Shown here piece by piece: positions 62,301 through 64,000 of a DNA stretch of 64,000 nt. The stretch is from the NCBI GenBank assembly GCA_025175895.1, contig CM045988.1, positions 95,282,960 to 95,346,959 of the forward strand, written 5' to 3'. The notes beneath the pieces are model-generated. The model saw only the letters and a program-made list of their open reading frames with translations, searched no databases and was not told the DNA's origin. This DNA is from Wurfbainia villosa (taxonomy: Eukaryota; Streptophyta; Magnoliopsida; Zingiberales; Zingiberaceae). Position numbers and translations under genes: made by a program. Within the stretch, counting starts at the first letter, position 1. Each line of letters opens with the position of its first letter.

Positions 62301-63823
62301 GTTTACCTGAATAATTGACATGCACTTTCTATTTCACTTCAAGGAGGAATATTCTCCGCATTTGGAAATCAGCTGTTACTAAGCTTTAAAAGACTACATA
62401 GTAGAAGATTATTTATGGTCAACTAATACTTGATGAATCCGCCCCACTACAGATCTTGGAGCCATCTAAAGAAGTTGCCTTGCAACTTTTGGAACAAGGT
62501 CGTCAAAACTTGCAAATTCGGAAGCTGGGTATAGATATGCTTAGGCAGCTATCTTTCCATCATGATTATGTCACCATACTTTTGCAAGAAGGATACTACC
62601 TTGAAGCTCTTCAATATGCTAGAAAACACAAGGTACTCTCATTTACTTGGTATGACTATTGCCCTCTTACCGAACCTAGTACTTGAAGCATTTTAAGTAG
62701 CGTGGTGATACAAAGATCACTAGTCTATTTCTTTCGCTACAGCTATCAGTGTGTAGGGGCAACCTACGCTGGGATTTTGTGAACAGAATCAACAGATACA
62801 GTTCTAAAATATGAAATGTAGTAGGTTCAATCTATTGTTGTCTGACTTTGACTTGCACTATTAACACCTGGAGCTGTTTTCTGATTATGATCGAATGAGG
62901 AAGAAAGGTACCACTGTCCAGTGCATCCCTGGGTTACTCCTTATTTCACGGTTTCATGTTAGTTCCCATAGAAATGAAACCATCTAAAACTGGCTGATAG
63001 TAATCTTTAGTGGCTGTAGAAGATAAATGAGAAACGTTGAAAGCTTTATGGAAGATCAAGTTATGCTGACACTGGTCATGTTTTAATTAACTGGAAAATA
63101 ATGCTGTATGTGGCTATATAGCATAAATGAGAAACATGTCAACTTCTTAAAAACTTTGAGAAATTGCATGTCATAAAAAACCTGACATCAAAGTTATGCT
63201 GATGCATCTAACTTTCTAATTATTGACAACCAAGGAGAAAGAGGTGGCCATTAAGCTCAAGATCTTTGTAATTTTTGCGTGCATGCGTGTGATGCAGCTT
63301 ACGACATTCCACATGTTGATTAATTTTATATACTACATATGCTGACCCAAGCCACCTGTTGATTACTTTTATATACTATATGCTGACCTAAGCTGTATAA
63401 TGTGCCTTGCGAGAATATTGGCTTACAATGCTTACAGAGATTTTAGATGTCTACGAAGGTTGATCATGACAACTAATAGTGTGCTTATAACTTGAAAAAG
63501 TTGTAATTTTTTTTTTTTTGTTTGGCACCGTCCAGATAGAATCTCTAACCAAGTTCCAGGCCGTTTCATCTCCTTAACAGCATGTTCCGATTGCTGGGTC
63601 TCTTCTTGATAAACAAGTGATATGTTTTGCATGGATTTATTGACATTTCATCTGGTTGCAGGTTATCACAGTGCAGCCATCATTATTTCTTGAAGCAGCA
63701 ATTGCAGCTAATAACTCTCAACATCTTGCTGCAATTTTGAGGTTTTTCTCAGATTTCACACCGACTTTTAAAATCACATCCGAGTACGACCGATACTGCA
63801 CAATACTGAGTGAGATGAGTTAG
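47864..63823 (+). CDS. RMC1: Regulator of MON1-CCZ1 complex (RMC1, Mic1-domain protein), one frame break in exon 7
   Basis: Subunit that works with MON1-CCZ1, the exchange factor for Rab7 in late endosome to vacuole traffic. Twelve exons: 47864-48031, 48117-48376, 49801-49954, 53868-53977, 54070-54157, 57292-57603, 57683-57758, 57868-58270, 58392-58569, 59197-59305, 62453-62632, 63662-63823. The first part is a WD40-like beta-propeller region (HPPLRCNVPG, VLFIRYSLDAKLIGIQRS, RFSVSWYVYTHESR, VRLPKFEM, SEDVHIVT). The Mic1 C-terminal alpha-solenoid follows, including KEVALQLLEQGRQN, GYYLEALQYARKHK and PSLFLEAAIAAN. The spliced length is 2200 bases; removing one base gives 732 aa, close to plant orthologues. 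The extra base is at about 57746, where TGA interrupts the frame. The long introns are full of transposon relics. Assignment is strong. Confidence 0.93.
48377..49800 (+). other. Intron 2 of RMC1
   Basis: 1.4-kb intron. Its 3' half contains a LINE-like 3' relic (listed separately); the remainder is AT-rich without recognised features. Confidence 0.75.
49285..49635 (+). repeat. LINE (RTE-like) reverse-transcriptase 3' relic
   Basis: Plus-strand translation in shifting frames gives LRWYQYDKRWL and IKGRGKP, then the stretch ending VANSKELG. This matches the familiar C-terminal pattern of plant RTE-type LINEs (a LRWFGHV-like word, RGRGRP, then VADP...LG). The tail AGCCAACTCCAAAGAGTTGG is a typical LINE 3' end. 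Heavily mutated. Confidence 0.55.
50767..50812. repeat. (AT)23 microsatellite
   Basis: Uninterrupted AT dinucleotide run of 46 bases inside RMC1 intron 3. Confidence 0.97.
51223..51391 (+). mobile_element. Au-type SINE with 18-bp target duplication
   Basis: tRNA-derived short retroposon. Box A region GCCACAACAGTAAGGTTG and box B region CAAGTTCAAATCC form the internal RNA polymerase III promoter; the body continues through GGTAAGACTGCGTACAATGG and ends in a short TAG repeat. It is flanked by the perfect direct repeat TATACTTGATTCTTTTGG at 51205-51222 and 51392-51409, which proves retroposition. Inside RMC1 intron 3. Confidence 0.9.
54530..56200 (-). repeat. LTR-retrotransposon fragment (minus orientation) with internal repeats
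   Basis: Read on the minus strand, about 56052-56027 gives a purine tract ATATGAGGGAGA followed by TTGTTGGAGCAATC, the usual junction of polypurine tract and LTR start. The LTR-like sequence runs down to about 54530. It holds many TCGACTGG-type words (55050-55390), duplicated blocks such as CTTCCATCAACCTCACG, and the minisatellite at 55730-55985. No coding sequence is present. Outer limits are approximate. Confidence 0.45.
55730..55985. repeat. Degenerate minisatellite, unit about 30 bases
   Basis: About eight imperfect units built on TTGGACTTTCC, then TTGCCAAG, then ACTCCA or a variant. Because some unit lengths are not multiples of three, translation of different frames gives repeated words such as LDFSL and IWTFH; these are not evidence of a protein. 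Confidence 0.8.
56335..56370. repeat. (AT)18 microsatellite
   Basis: Uninterrupted AT run of 36 bases in RMC1 intron 5. Confidence 0.96.
56836..57004 (-). mobile_element. Au-type SINE with 13-bp target duplication
   Basis: On the minus strand: GGTGCAACAGTAAAGTTG (box A region), GGATTCGAGTC (box B region), then a body reaching TTGTACACCGGATTGCCC. Flanked by TTGTTCATCATAT at 56823-56835 and 57005-57017. Inside RMC1 intron 5. Confidence 0.9.
58570..59196 (+). other. Intron 9 of RMC1
   Basis: A 627-base intron splitting a Cys codon. TAGTATGGAACAAGAATGAT is repeated in close tandem at about 58675 and 58708 (period 33). Nothing else recognised. Confidence 0.7.
59545..60640 (-). pseudogene. Antisense Ty1/copia pol relic in RMC1 intron 10
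   Basis: Minus-strand translation in shifting frames gives LVAKGYTQ (60617-60594), then the WFVAYGKL and LKKSL-like region near 60400, then GNLKY and YARGG-like words near 60170-60090. A C-terminal RNase H region similar to the IDCHFI motif lies near 59590-59550. The order and spacing match copia reverse transcriptase to RNase H, with internal deletion and many stops. Old remnant. Confidence 0.7.
60840..61032 (-). mobile_element. Au-type SINE with imperfect 14-bp target duplication
   Basis: On the minus strand it starts AAAGGGAGCCTTGACGCAATG and carries a GGATTCAAATCG box-B region, followed by the family body. Flanks are TACATAGGGCATAA (60826-60839) and TACGTAGGGCATAA (61033-61046), one mismatch. 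More diverged than the other two flanked copies. Confidence 0.85.
62633..63661 (+). other. Intron 11 of RMC1
   Basis: 1.0-kb AT-rich intron. A word near TATACTAC/TATACTATATGCTGACC is duplicated at about 63320-63395. No gene or element recognised. Confidence 0.65.
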
Positions 63824-64000
63824 CAGAGTGAACCTGCTCAAATATCATTCCTGAAAACCTTAAGAGCCATTGGCTCCTCGGCTCAAACAACATTTCTGAT
63901 CAAGGAAAACCAAATATTTACTTTGTATTTGGTTGTGTGGGACTAGAGAGCTGTTTGTGTGAATAAGGTAGTAATAAGCCGAGCCCTTCACTTTTATTCA
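63824..64000 (+). other. RMC1 3' flank to window end
   Basis: Probable 3' UTR. No clear polyadenylation signal can be chosen before the window ends. Confidence 0.5.

Larger units (their letters stand above)
59306..62452 (+). other. Intron 10 of RMC1
   Basis: 3.1-kb intron containing an antisense copia relic and a SINE, both listed separately. The segment at about 61100-61600 has the look of LTR DNA (a TATAAAAGG-like box at 61326, later a short purine-rich leader), but no partner LTR was found. Confidence 0.7.

Overview
This is a eukaryotic nuclear window from a flowering plant, read from spliced genes with GT..AG introns and plant-only families. Two genes (SDS and XLG) have GC-rich 5' exons and AT-rich 3' exons, a gradient typical of commelinid monocots, so a monocot is likely; the species cannot be named. 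The window holds seven recognisable protein genes separated by AT-rich intergenic DNA and transposon remains. I found no rRNA gene, tRNA gene or CRISPR array.

Layout: (1) 1-4833 (+), 3' part of a type-B response regulator (cytokinin-signalling transcription factor), with two single-base frame breaks in the receiver domain. (2) 6901-10068 (+), TOC34, the chloroplast outer-envelope import GTPase, seven clean exons, 312 aa. (3) 10267-10945, a MITE-like element with a GATCG-rich core. (4) 11600-14666 (+), the meiotic cyclin SDS, seven exons, with the reading frame disturbed in exon 1. (5) 17041-25502 (-), an extra-large G protein (XLG), eight clean exons, 839 aa. (6) 28273-30125, a complete but dead PIF/Harbinger transposon with TTA target duplication and five in-frame stops. 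(7) 32151-39268 (+), a long plant protein usually labelled stress-response NST1-like, eight exons, one frame break. (8) 40652-46390, a complete but dead Ty1/copia LTR retrotransposon with a 5-bp target duplication. (9) 47226-about 47475 (or 47720) (+), a small twin-CX9C protein resembling the complex I assembly factor NDUFAF8. (10) 47864-63823 (+), the plant RMC1 (regulator of MON1-CCZ1, Mic1 domain) gene, twelve exons, one frame break; its introns hold Au-type SINEs, a LINE 3' relic, an antisense copia relic and an LTR fragment with a minisatellite.

The genes have unrelated housekeeping and signalling jobs (hormone response, plastid import, meiosis, G-protein signalling, mitochondrial assembly, endosome-vacuole traffic) and form no functional cluster. 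The most interesting signals are evolutionary: two kinds of damage coexist. The transposons mainly carry transition-type stops, as expected from methylated-cytosine decay, while four otherwise conserved genes carry only one- or two-base indels, which look more like consensus sequencing errors than real loss. I see no convincing previously undescribed biological system here.
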